The notes beneath the pieces are model-generated. The model was not told the DNA's origin and made no database searches. It was given only the letters and a program-made list of their open reading frames with translations. A DNA stretch of 64,000 nucleotides, taken from the NCBI GenBank assembly GCA_032629725.1, contig JAFEVB010000010.1, positions 1 to 64,000 of the forward strand, given 5' to 3'. Of this stretch, positions 46,546 through 57,102 are shown in pieces (positions within the stretch are counted from its first letter, which is position 1; every line of letters begins with the position of its first letter). The stretch comes from Gremmenia infestans. Lineage: Eukaryota > Ascomycota > Leotiomycetes > Helotiales > Hamatocanthoscyphaceae. A program made the translations under genes and the position numbers.

Positions 46546-47723
46546 CTATAGTAGTACAGGATCCTCATCGGTAACGTCCGGAGTCTCAATTGTGAGATAT
46601 GTCGGTGGTGTCGTCTCTTTTGTGAGAAGCTTGGGTGCTGTCGTCTCGACAATTGAGAGCCTCGGTGTCTTTGTCTCAATTCTTCGAAGCTGCGTAGTTT
46701 TTGTCTTGAACTTTGGACGTGTCGGAGTTGTTATCTTGACCTTTGGAATTGTCGCGCGTCTTTCTTCATCCCCGTTATCGTTGACGCGGGAAAACGGGCT
46801 TTCGAATGGCTCATCAGAGAAAGGCGATTCCTCAACCACTTCCCCACGCACGTCATGGAACTTGTACTTCCATTTGTTCCACGACCCCTTTACATTGACA
46901 TTCCATCAGTAAGTTCATCTCAGCCTTGTGCTAGTGGGTGTGGGGCAACCAAATCACATAACTTACATTCGCCTTCTTGAACTCCTCGACGCGACGAAGC
47001 ATCGGAACCAGCAGTGCATCGTACTTCTGCTCCGCCGCTGGTGCAAACCCGCTCCTGGTCTTGGTCTCTTCAACTAGCGTTTGCGCGGCCAGACGCTCGA
47101 TTTCCAATTTGCAGGGATCCGTCAAAGGACCCATCGCCATAGCGTAACTGTGTACAAGTCTGCTGAAACAAACTTCCCATCTGATGTGATATTCCTTGCG
47201 GAACATCTCGACAATATAGCGTTTGATGCGGATCGTCTCCCAGAGGTGCTGCTTCAGCAGGATTTGAAAGAAGTTGGACCACCGCTCCTCGGTCTCCAGG
47301 ACATCTTGTCCCAGGCTCTTCTCGAGGACTTCTCGAATTTGGTGCTGGATGAAGTGTTGCTGTGTCAAGGGGACATGGCAGTATGTTGTAGAGCAGCTTT
47401 CCAGGTATTGTCGCAGGACGGCCATATCTCCCTTCATGCTGTGCCCCTTGAAGCAGAGTCTCCCTGGCTTTCGCATCTGTTGATAGCAGCTAGATTAGAA
47501 TTGAGCTCATAGGTATACAACAAAGTTATTCGTACCTTGATGGCGGCTCATTTATCTTCTTGAGGAGGTTGTGCGTAGGTAGTGGAATGCCGAATGCCGA
47601 TCTATGGTTGAGGATACAGTAGAAGGTTTCCAACATGACCATGTTCAGCTTACGAATGGTTGAGGGGGTGTTTCTTGGTGGGGATTGAATTTTGTGATGT
47701 GGTTGATGGTTGTTCATTTCCAT
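46546..47723 (-). CDS. Uncharacterised 350-aa protein
   Basis: I do not recognise the family. Exons 47723-47536, 47489-46967 and 46887-46546; introns of 46 and 79 nt with GTACGA and GTAAGT donors, in phase. The middle 170 residues are helical, with conserved-looking Trp/His/Cys (CFKGHSMKGDMAVLRQYLE, ERWSNFFQILLKQHLWE and IRWEVCFSRLVHSYAMAMG). The C-terminal 80 residues are a Thr/Lys-rich series of short TKTT, IETK and VETT repeats, probably disordered. The first acceptor (CTAG) was chosen because it keeps frame; CAACAG 16 bases downstream does not. It is convergent with the transglutaminase gene, 237 bp away. Confidence 0.6.
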
Positions 47724-48858
47724 TCACTTCTTCTGATTGGGATCCCATAGAGGCTATGCACGACTAGGTAGGAGTTCAACAATACAGTTCCCAACCTAGC
47801 GATCACCTAACATCTACCAAAGTAAAGTGAATTAATTCCACACATCATTGTAGCTATATGTCTTGATGAGCTGATACCGTCCTAACCTCAGCTGCATGAA
47901 CCCCAGTTTGGGAGTACTCTTTGGTGTTTCTGCGAATGACTGAATGAATAGTCCATATGTATCTCTATATCTATTCATTTGTCTCTGGTTAATTTGACTC
48001 TGATCTTCAATCATAGTACACAGACGTTTTCCTGGTAAGAAATCATCCCGCATTCGATGATTGATGTTTGAAGGTGGCTAAACTCCCTCGAAAGGGAGGC
48101 CTCGAAAGACCAAAGTCATGTGACTGAAAGCTTCTGAGACATGGAGAGCATGATTTACCGAATAATCATGGGATATCAGTAGCTGTAATGTTCAGGTATT
48201 TAACCCAGAGGCTATGAACTGGGGTCTGTTGTGCGATCTCTATATAACCTTGCCCCTGGATTAAGCGAATGACTAGCGTGGAGGACTTGGGGGGTTGCCT
48301 GACCTTCACTGCACGCAGTTGACTTGAATTGCTCCAAGTTCTTATTGTCTACTCTCACAATTTGGTATGATAAAGGACAAGATTGTGGAACTCTCTTCGG
48401 GGGCCTTAAGCCAAAGGCTAGTGATGAAGGATTCGTAAAATATGCATACAACACGCGCTCACACGCCAAGCAGAATACTTATAATCTTAAGTTGCAGCTG
48501 GTATGCAAATCAGTTCTGATATATCAGTGTAATATCTCTAAGCACTCGAAAGCGCTCACAAGTGGAACAACACAAGTGCCTCATTTAAGCTAGTTTTCGT
48601 AGTGCTGCAGGTTTCCGTCACAAGGTTGCACGAAATCGCAAACGTCTGTTTGGTCATCTTTCTGGTTTTACCCATCAGCTTTGCAACTTCTTTTATATCC
48701 TCAAACTTTCTGTTTCTGTTTCCTGTGTCTCGATGGGTCCTCGGGTACCTATACACTGGCCGGCAGTGAATTGGGCACTGACTTTACAGTGTAGACACCT
48801 GCCAAAACTCATGTCTCCTTCAATCACTTCTCCAAGTCCAAAACGCCGGATTACCACG
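47724..48858. other. Intergenic, no gene seen
   Basis: About 1.1 kb divergent region between the leftward 350-aa gene and the rightward surface-protein gene, so it should hold both promoters. Short open frames at 47832-48053 and 48324-48593 show no features. Confidence 0.45.
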
Positions 48859-49815
48859 ATGAATATATTCTATCATCCTCTCTTTGCTGCGCTTGCGGTA
48901 TGTTATTTTGCTTTACCATCGCTCGGAGCCACCGGCTGTCCCACGGGTCTGTCGCTCTGCTCACCTCCGGGCGCAACGAACTCTCACACTCCGCAAATCG
49001 GTAGCCCTGACTTCGAAAACCTATACACCGACCTCCTCCATTCTCCTCTTCCCCCGACAAAGCGCTCTAGGGCAGAAGAAGGCACAGCCTCACTATGCTG
49101 CATCACCTCTCTCTCCTGCCTCGCGATGCCAACCCTCGCTCTCCCTTTCTGCTACGACAATTTCACCACCAATTTCTTGCTCCAGGACACAAGTTTTGGA
49201 ACCCTGAGTTTGGGAACGTATACCTCTCGCTTAGGAGACTTTGCAAACTTGAAGACCGGGGATTATACTCTGACGAACGGGACCAAGGGGAATATCTATA
49301 GCGACAACCCCTCTGCGAAGCCAGATACCTCGACGCTGGCCATACCAACACAGTTCACTGCATCAGGTGTTGGGCCTGTGATACCCGCCAGTGCTTTGGG
49401 AGGAGAAGTGACCATCACCTATGTGACGACGTTGCCTAGGAGCACAGTGCCTGCAACCACGATACCACCCTCGACGCATTCGGAGAGTGTTGTGACGCAG
49501 ACAATTTTATTTCCCGAGACAGTTACCACCACTGTTTCCGATACAGCAACGCAGAGTGAAGTAGCTGCGACGTCCTTTGAATTGTCTACAAGTTCTGCGA
49601 CGACCATTGAGGGGACAACGATCAAAGGTACAACGTTAGCGGGAGCAGTTACAACGGTTACAACTACGACGAAGGTCGGAACTTCAAGTTCGGATGTGGG
49701 CGCGACTGCTTCCGCTTCGAGTAAAAAGAGTATAGCAATCCGGCTGTCGATGGAGACCTTGGGTATCAGCAGTATGTTCGTGGTTGCTCTCGCATTTTTG
49801 ATCGAATATTCTTAG
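48859..49815 (+). CDS. Secreted, probably GPI-anchored Ser/Thr-rich cell-surface protein
   Basis: Single exon, 318 aa. I chose the ATG at 48859 because it begins a signal peptide (MNIFYHPLFAALAVCYFALP, cut near GATG); an upstream in-frame start would hide it. The N-terminal half has about eight Cys in an extracellular domain with sequons (NFT and NGT) and TNGTKGNIYSDN. The second half is a Thr/Ser/Val-rich stalk (TTTVSDTATQSE, TTIEGTTIKGTT). A Ser-rich omega region and the hydrophobic tail MFVVALAFLIEYS follow, as in a GPI-attachment signal. The likely place is plasma membrane or cell wall. The specific family is not recognised. Confidence 0.8.
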   Translation: MNIFYHPLFAALAVCYFALPSLGATGCPTGLSLCSPPGATNSHTPQIGSPDFENLYTDLLHSPLPPTKRSRAEEGTASLCCITSLSCLAMPTLALPFCYDNFTTNFLLQDTSFGTLSLGTYTSRLGDFANLKTGDYTLTNGTKGNIYSDNPSAKPDTSTLAIPTQFTASGVGPVIPASALGGEVTITYVTTLPRSTVPATTIPPSTHSESVVTQTILFPETVTTTVSDTATQSEVAATSFELSTSSATTIEGTTIKGTTLAGAVTTVTTTTKVGTSSSDVGATASASSKKSIAIRLSMETLGISSMFVVALAFLIEYS

Positions 49816-50166
49816 TAGGAAATATCAATGAACCAACGGGGGTTTTCTTCTGCAAAGGTTAAATGGCTACAGCGTTGCTTAGAAGATACCTATAACCATA
49901 ATAACAGCCTACGCAGAGTTTAGCTACTCCGTACTGATGCCCTATTTTGTAAGATTTGTTCACTTTCAACAAACGAGTGAGATTTCTACCCTTCTACTAG
50001 AAATAGCCCGCTATTCCATTCAAAGTATGTTAGAAAAAGAGCGGGAGGATATTGCACGAGAAAAGTAGCTTAAAGCTCCTGGATAGGAACGATTTGTTAT
50101 TCTTTCCCCTTCATATCTTCCAACATCTCTCTTCGTAGCAGTTCTACATTCAATCCATGTTCCCCT
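49816..50166. other. Convergent 3' region
   Basis: About 350 bp between two convergent stops. No gene or repeat was seen. Confidence 0.5.
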
Positions 50167-51116
50167 TTAACCAAGTCTCTCAGCAATAAGCTTCTGAAAG
50201 TCTTCCTCCGTCAACTCCTTGATACCAAGAAGTTCATTATCCGTCTCATCATAAGCACATCCATACACATCACCAGCAAGTGCTGTAGATATAATGATCT
50301 TCATGAAAGTCGGCGTGCTGAAATCGCCAGCGCTGATTCCCTCCAGACCTTCTTTCAAAATCGAACTTGTCTGGACCGTACTGGTTTCCCACTTTATGTC
50401 CGGTCTCAGGCCTTGTGCAATCTTCAATATCTTGTTCTGCGTCAAGATTATCTCTGAAGTGCGCACAATCCTGTTCTTGGTAGCCGCAGAGTTCGTCAAT
50501 ATCCCCGCAATAGCCTTCCCGATATTCGGAAGAGAAGTTGAACTCATTCGATTGTCACCCTCGTCATACAGGGTTACCTTGTGATTTGCAAAATCAAATA
50601 GTATGGGTCTAGCAAATAGAAAATCCAAGAAGCCACCACACGCAAGAACAGACCAAGTTATCTTTCCAGCCTTTGCCTTCTCTTGCACATATTGCCTGAT
50701 CTTGGTCATGGAGGAATAGACGGGGAAAGATTCGAGTTTGGGATTGGTAGTGCAGTTCCCGTATTCGGAGGGAATAAATCGCTTCACGCCGGCAGCAATC
50801 GCAGCGTCAATAAGGGTGGTTTGGCTTTCGATGGCTGTACCGCTAACAGTGGATACGAGTGCATCGATGCCCTGGAGTGCGGCAGTTAAAGACTCCACAG
50901 ACGTGTAGTCCACTTCGATGACTCTGACGCTGGAGTCATATGCTCCTGGCTTCTTGGATCGGGTGAGAACAGTGACTTGGAAGTTTGCCTCAGCAAGGGC
51001 TTTAAGGACATGGGGTCCAACATTGCCGGAAGCCTGATGAAGATGTGAGTTATGTCTTTTCATGTCTCTTTGGATATTCTTACGCCAGCGACTGCAACTG
51101 ATTTTAATTCTGACAT
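50167..51116 (-). CDS. NmrA-like/isoflavone reductase-type NAD(P)-binding protein
   Basis: Exons 51116-51084 and 51033-50167, giving 299 aa. Splicing restores the Rossmann loop VAVAGASGNVGPHVLKAL, with the intron at the same place as in the paralogue at 34197-35157. Other features are VTVLTRSKKP, ALVSTVSG and GVKRFIPSEYGN. The C-terminal half is of the same type as the paralogue. It is divergently transcribed from a Zn2Cys6 regulator across 402 bp, so the regulator may control it. That pairing is inference from position only. Confidence 0.85.
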
Positions 51117-51518
51117 GGTGAAGCAAGTAAAATGAGTTGTTTAAATTTATGGCTGAATTGATATTGATTCGACGTTTTGCGGGAAGAGATGAGCGCTGAT
51201 GGTGCTTTGGGGGCACTGTTGGCAGGAAGGAGCATCAACTTTATACTTTTACTGTTAGATTAGACTCTAGGCAAATATTTACTTGTTCACTGCCGACCGA
51301 TATTTCATGCTTATTCTATGGATTTTTAAGCATGTCCTACTAAGCAAGCAATACTTTTTAACACACTTTCCCGCTCATTTTCCCGCACATCCCGCATCCC
51401 ACCCCGCAGCTACCCGCTTTTATATCACTCAACCCCGCCGGTCCCCGGACCTCCTTCCACAATGACAAGCTCGTGAATTAACATCTCTACAGAGCTTTGC
51501 CTCCAATTACTCGCCAGG
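51117..51518. promoter_or_regulatory. Bidirectional promoter between NmrA-like and Zn2Cys6 genes
   Basis: A 402-bp divergent spacer. It contains CCCGC words at about 51370-51425 (for example TCCCGCTC and TCCCGCAC) and a CCGCCGGTCCCCGG stretch near 51433, which includes CGG/CCG triplets of the kind bound by zinc-cluster regulators. Whether these are operators is inference. Confidence 0.4.
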
Positions 51519-53212
51519 ATGCCTTCCGGTAATCATTCATTAATAGCCAAGAAAGCTTGCACTCGATGTAGCACTCAGAAAAGGCGATGCGACAGGGCGC
51601 TTCCACACTGTGCACTCTGCAAACGGTACAGGAGCGAATCTTGTGGACTCATAGTATGAAATTGCTAAACTGGACTCTCGTAGACTCCGCCACCAGTGCA
51701 ATTACGAGATTTCTCAGGGAGGATCTTCGGGTCCAACTCCCTCGCCGTCCCCCAAGCTCACAGTATCTTTTCGCTCAGGCCTATCCGCGCTTGACCACCT
51801 CAAGGATGCTATTATCCAGGAGCTTGTTCCCATCACCCCTGAAGATGTCTTGCTGTCTTACTGCCAAGCCATCGAGCCATGGTTTCCCGTTATTTCGGTC
51901 TCTAGGCTACGGAGCCGACTCCCGCCGACGTGGGACGAGGCTCCTCTGGACTTTGCATTACTCTGCTTATGCATTCTTCTTATCACAGCCACCCCACCCT
52001 CGTCTCCAGAAGATGGCAATAATAATTCCGAGTTCAAGTCCATGTACCTCTATATCAAGAGTAGTTTGGCCTCGACCGAAGGACTTGGTGTCAATTCGTT
52101 TCTGACCGTCCAGTCAAGGATTTTGGTAACTCTCTTCGAGGTTGGGCACGGCTTCTACCCAGCAGCCTATATTTCGATTGGAGCCATCATAAGAGCCGCA
52201 GATGCACTTGAGATTCATCCATGTTTAGATGCATTACTATCTCCCTCTCCGAATGACGAAGAAAAGCGAGAGCAGAGAACGTTGATTTGGTGTGGGATTC
52301 TAATCTTGGACCGGTGAATCCCTTTTGACAAAGCTCCAAGAGTTACAAATTTGGTGTCATCTACTTATTGCTTCTAGATACATCGCCATCGAGTCCGGGC
52401 CACAACCTCCTATCACTAGTTCACGATCCCTGTCCATTCAGGATTTCCTCAAGCCCGCCCTCTGTCCGACTCATGATCCAAACCAAAACCGCACAAGCTC
52501 TATTTGCCGCCTTTCACGCCTCATCGAAGCCTCGTCCCTTCTTGAAAAGATCCACATCACCCTCAACAGCTCCTCCGTAGAGCACGAATTGAACATCGAA
52601 GAGCTGATCTTGACTGTCCAGACGTTAGTCGTTCTCCAGGGGATGCTAAACTTGGAGGTCGGAGATGAAATCTACCTCTATGCCGCAGGCTTGAACCTGT
52701 GTAACATGTGAGCTATCAACGTTTTTAATCTTGGGTTTAATAGGTGTGTATATTAATATTGACGTGAAACAGCGCCTTGCTTATTGCGTTTGAGCATGGG
52801 AGCAAAGTCCCTCCTCTTACATCTGGCCCGACTGCAAATTGCACTTCTATCGCGGATACATCCCTTAACTCCATCCTCAACACTGTAATCAGCGTAGTTG
52901 AGCTCTTTATGCTGGATACGCGGCCTATTGACTTCAACCTCATCCCACCATTTGTCGCATTTTTAGTGTTCAAAGCTGCAGCAATCGTAACGCAGAGGCT
53001 GTTGCTAAATAATGATTCCAGCGAAGAGCTGAAAATTTTGAGAATTTTAAGAAAATTCTTGGAAGTTGTGGGGAAGCGGTGGTTGAGCTGTGGTGAGTGG
53101 AGCAAAACAGTCCAGAAGCCCGTTGACTGAACAAATTTGTATAGACCGTTACCTGAAGCTTCTCAACGAGGATACGACACCACGACTGCTGAAGGTCTTA
53201 GAGCAAGGATAG
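51519..53212 (+). CDS. Zn2Cys6 transcription factor
   Basis: Exons 51519-51625, 51684-52313, 52378-52707, 52773-53092 and 53145-53212, giving 484 aa. The first intron (GTACAG, GCTAAAC, GTAG) splits the zinc cluster. Splicing gives CTRCSTQKRRC, then C, then CALCKRLRHQC, the C-x2-C-x6-C-x6-C-x2-C-x6-C pattern with the basic QKRRCD stretch. The middle carries a fungal transcription-factor regulatory region (PEDVLLSYCQAIEPWFPVIS, AAYISIGAIIRAADALEI and TLIWCGILILDRYIAI). It is a nuclear DNA-binding protein likely recognising CGG half-sites. It is divergent from the NmrA-like gene at 51116. Confidence 0.82.
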
Positions 53213-55237
53213 ATCCCAGTACTAATCGATTGTCAAGCATCGGCGGAAGCCTTCAGCTCACGGGTCATCAGACACATGGGGTCTTCTTCTTCGCCACAGC
53301 GAGCTAGATCAACCCGTCTCAGCAATTTCAGCATACTCTAATGAAACAACACCATAATTAGCGACGTAATCGCCGCTATAATATATTGACAAGATAGGAC
53401 TCATACTATCATGCTGCGACAGCTGCTGACAGACTATGGAATTTTTGGAGACTGGTTGCACTGGGAAAGTCTTTATTTCCTTGGTATATACACGAAGGGG
53501 TGGTAAAGACTGGATGCTGGAGGTTTCAGCATTAAACGTTTAGCAGTTACCAACACAATAAGCATAGCTGCAAGTTGCTGACCAGCGGCTATATCTCGCT
53601 CTAAATTCTTACTCTGATGCTTTCCAATTTCAAAAACGACAGCACGTACCATATGTATGTATCTCACCATATTACAGGGCTTCGTTTTAGAGGGCTATTG
53701 GTATCAGGATATTAGGTACTTTAGTAGATGTGGAATTCAATAGAGATCCACTTCTAATGCTAGGGTATAAAGTCCTTATTTGACTCACTCCACTTTAGCT
53801 ACCCGGGAGCTAGACTTATCAGATACCTCCCTTAGCAGATGCGGTGGTGCATAAATAATATGAATGTAACTACGCTACTACTAGTAACTCTATGGTGAGA
53901 ATGGACCATGCTCCCTAAATCGATTCGATCAAGTTAAAATACCTTATAGGTAGGTAGGAACTGCAGTAGGCGAGTTTGCTGCGCTACTATTTAAGGGTTT
54001 GCGGTAATAAATAGTAATCTGCTAAAATAAAGTCCGACTATTGCCACTATTCAGAACAAATCATTCAAAACGCGGGCGGAAATCAAAACCCGGTTCGGCG
54101 GACGACATGGAGTCAGCTGTTTTCCATAAGCCTTGACAGTTGACTTGCCTTAGTGATCTTGCCCGAGGAGGCGTCAAAATCAGCGCTTGTCGCGCTTGAG
54201 GGTCATACTGTAGTGCCTGTGAGGGGCTGAGTTGACGCTGGGGCTGGGGCTGATACTACCCCAATAGCCTCTCGGAACCTTAAACTGCCGCGCTCCCCTA
54301 GGATGTGTCATGCCAATCCCCCATCCCATCCCATCCCATCCCATCGTCCCACCATGTCAGCCTCCGATGCGGTGCGATGCCATCGTCTTCATCGTCCATC
54401 GCACCGACCGAACGAACAAGGCATTACTACCGGCCGTTACCTACCTGCTTTGCCTGCAGGGCTGCTAAGAGGTAGGTACCTTCCCCATTATCCTATCCTA
54501 GCCCCTGGGGCCTGAGCTTCTCACCTGGTCCTTGGTCCGGTCCGGATGCGCACGACAAGTATAGTACGGGTAGTGTCTGGACTGTACTGTATAGTATAGT
54601 AGCTCTCTTGTTATGGCCCCCATCTAATCGCAGCAACTTCAGCTGTTCCATCTCTATCCAATCATTCATGCGGTATCCTGTCCTTCCCCTCCTTCCCTTC
54701 CCTCCTTGACGCGCTCTGTAATCTCACGTAACCTTCTTTTCTTCCTGGTTGCTTTACTCCGTACCTCAGCGAGCTGCTTTACCTGAAGCTCTCAATAGCC
54801 CCATAGCCCTCAATATTGCTAAGCCCGAGTCTCCAAAAGTCATTGCCGCATGTGGTCCGTCGCTGTGGCTCGGGTCCCTGTGGATTCACAAATCTCCCAC
54901 AGCATGCACGCCGCACGGTACGCAGTAGCAGCTTTCAGCCCTGGGAAAGACAAGCTTGTCTTGTAGACCAATCCCGGGCGAGAACACGGGGAATCAGCAT
55001 GGGCCATCTCGCTGACAAAATTGCTTGCTTGAACTTGAAGATGACTGATTCAAACCATCGGCTTCTGCCAATGGCTAGTTGGCCTTTGGAATATATACCT
55101 CCTCCGCGCATCTCTTCGATTTCTCATTATCGATAACGCGGCCGACATCCAAGAACACCAACGCAACTCAAGCTCCGCACTCCACGTACGTTCCACAACA
55201 GGCTCCATTTCGGACAACCTTATTCCAAACACGAACT
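53213..55237. other. Intergenic with short repeats
   Basis: About 2.0 kb. No supported gene; the frame at 53473-53670 has no features. A (CCCAT)n run lies at about 54320-54345. GGTAGGTAGG and GGTAGGTACC words occur at 53947 and 54472. A TACTGTATAGTATAGTAG cluster is near 54584. The 3' part is the leader of the gene at 55238. Confidence 0.45.
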
Positions 55238-57102
55238 ATGGCGCCTGTCCAAGGCCAGGATTCACCCCCGCGAGCGCCGCAAGTCTGCTCCCACTGTAAG
55301 AGTATCAAGAAAGGTTGTGACAAGCAACTGCCAAGCTGCAGTCAATGCATCAAGTAAGTTTTACAATACGATTGCGCCAAGGGTCTATTCATCCGCAAGT
55401 GCGCGAATTCAACATTTTTCTCTCTGGTTTCTGTTTCAAGGCATACTCTGACCATATGTAGACGACGCGCAGTATGCCGATATGGAGAACATTTAGAGCC
55501 ACGACGCTATGGGGATGACATTATCAATGCATGCCAAAATATTGGTGTCAATGGGCCAACTTCTACCTGGACATCTATCCCTCGATCGATACTAGGGAAA
55601 TTAAGTCCCGGTATCAGGCTGTCAATTTTGCTGATGAATTCCATGTCCGACGTCCTATATTCTGACGCCCTCGGCCCAAATGATGCACCGTCGACTACCT
55701 CTATAGATAACATTATTCATTCGCAGGTTTGCCATTTGATTAGAACGGATGGAAATTACATTGAGAGCGTGGCTTCTAAGCACTTCCAAGGCGTTCACAA
55801 ATGGCTTCCAATCATCTCAAAGAAGCGTTTCTACGACCGCCTGCAATACTTCCAATTACACCCCACTGCAGACTTTTCGATGCTGCTTCTAACCATGCAT
55901 CTAATGGCACAACAACCTTCCTCGGATTTTGAAGTAGATCAAGACCGCGAAATACTATACCTTGCAACGAAAACACTGTTTACACAAGTGCAAACATTCA
56001 TTCCATCATCAATGTGCTTGGTTCAGGCCGGAGTCATCCTAGCTAGCTACGAACGCGGACATGAAAAAATTGAAGCTGCATATATCTCAATCGGGACAGC
56101 TGCGAGACTCGCTTGCGCAATTGGAATTGACACTGCACGGTGTTCTCAGGAACTCCAGGGGAGCGATAGATGGTTTGATGAAGAAGAGGCGCTGGCTACT
56201 TGGTGGGGACTTACGATCTGTGACAGGTATGTCACTCCAAAACTGCAATACGTGTAGATCCTAGCCATACCTTACTAAAACCTCGCAGGAACATTGCATG
56301 CGACAATCGGATGAGCGGCCGGCCTATGGCTGTACGGCCTATTCGCGATGAAGACTATCTGCCACTAGAGCCTGCGGATCTAGCAGGTGAAATTGACTAT
56401 TTGATGAGCCCAGCGTTTCGCTATTTCGTCTCTGCTGTTTCCCTACCGACTTTAGGCATGTTTGGCCGTGAAGCCCAAGCTACGCACCTAGTAGATAAAG
56501 TCAAGAGAGCCGTGGACTCCATGGAAACAAATGGGCAAACGTTCGTTACTCTTGGCTACGAACTTCAAACACTGTTGGGGAGAATCATAAGGCAGGTAGC
56601 GGAGCAACGGACTAGCTACTGCGGTGCAACACAAACCTTACTTGTGTAGGATATACTTATTCCTTAACGAACCATCACTGACTTTATTAGCGGGTTATAC
56701 ATTCTCCATCGTTGCGCTGTTGAGGCTCTAGGTATTGAAAGCCAACCAGAATGGACAGAGACAATGAGGGTTACCCTGAACACTATTACCAGAATGACAA
56801 TCGATATAGTGTATGGTTTCAACAAAGCCACTCATACATATCCCGTCGAGGCTTTACCACCAGCAGTTCAACACATTGCACGATGTGCACAGGAGCATAT
56901 CATGGCCTGCGACAACTTCCAAGACACACAGTGGCAGCAGGACCTAGAGGAGCTTAGACAAATTCTGAAATCTTTCAATACGCGGTGGACCCTTGCAGGT
57001 AATGTTTATCCGGCAATTCCATCAGATCTTGGTAACTAACAAGTAACAGGGCACGAGCTTCATGTCTTGGACAAAACAGTGCAGATGGCGATGGCATACT
57101 GA
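55238..57102 (+). CDS. Zn2Cys6 transcription factor
   Basis: Exons 55238-55353, 55462-56226, 56289-56645, 56691-56998 and 57050-57102, giving 532 aa. The zinc cluster spans the first intron and reads CSHCKSIKKGC, then DKQLPSC and SQCIKRRAVC, a perfect C-x2-C-x6-C-x6-C-x2-C-x6-C. A regulatory domain follows with FQGVHKWLPIISKKRFYDRL, EAAYISIGTAARLACAIGI and a WWGLTICDRNIACDNRMSGR splice junction. It resembles the regulator at 51519 in domain plan and may be a distant paralogue. No obvious target gene lies next to it. Confidence 0.82.
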
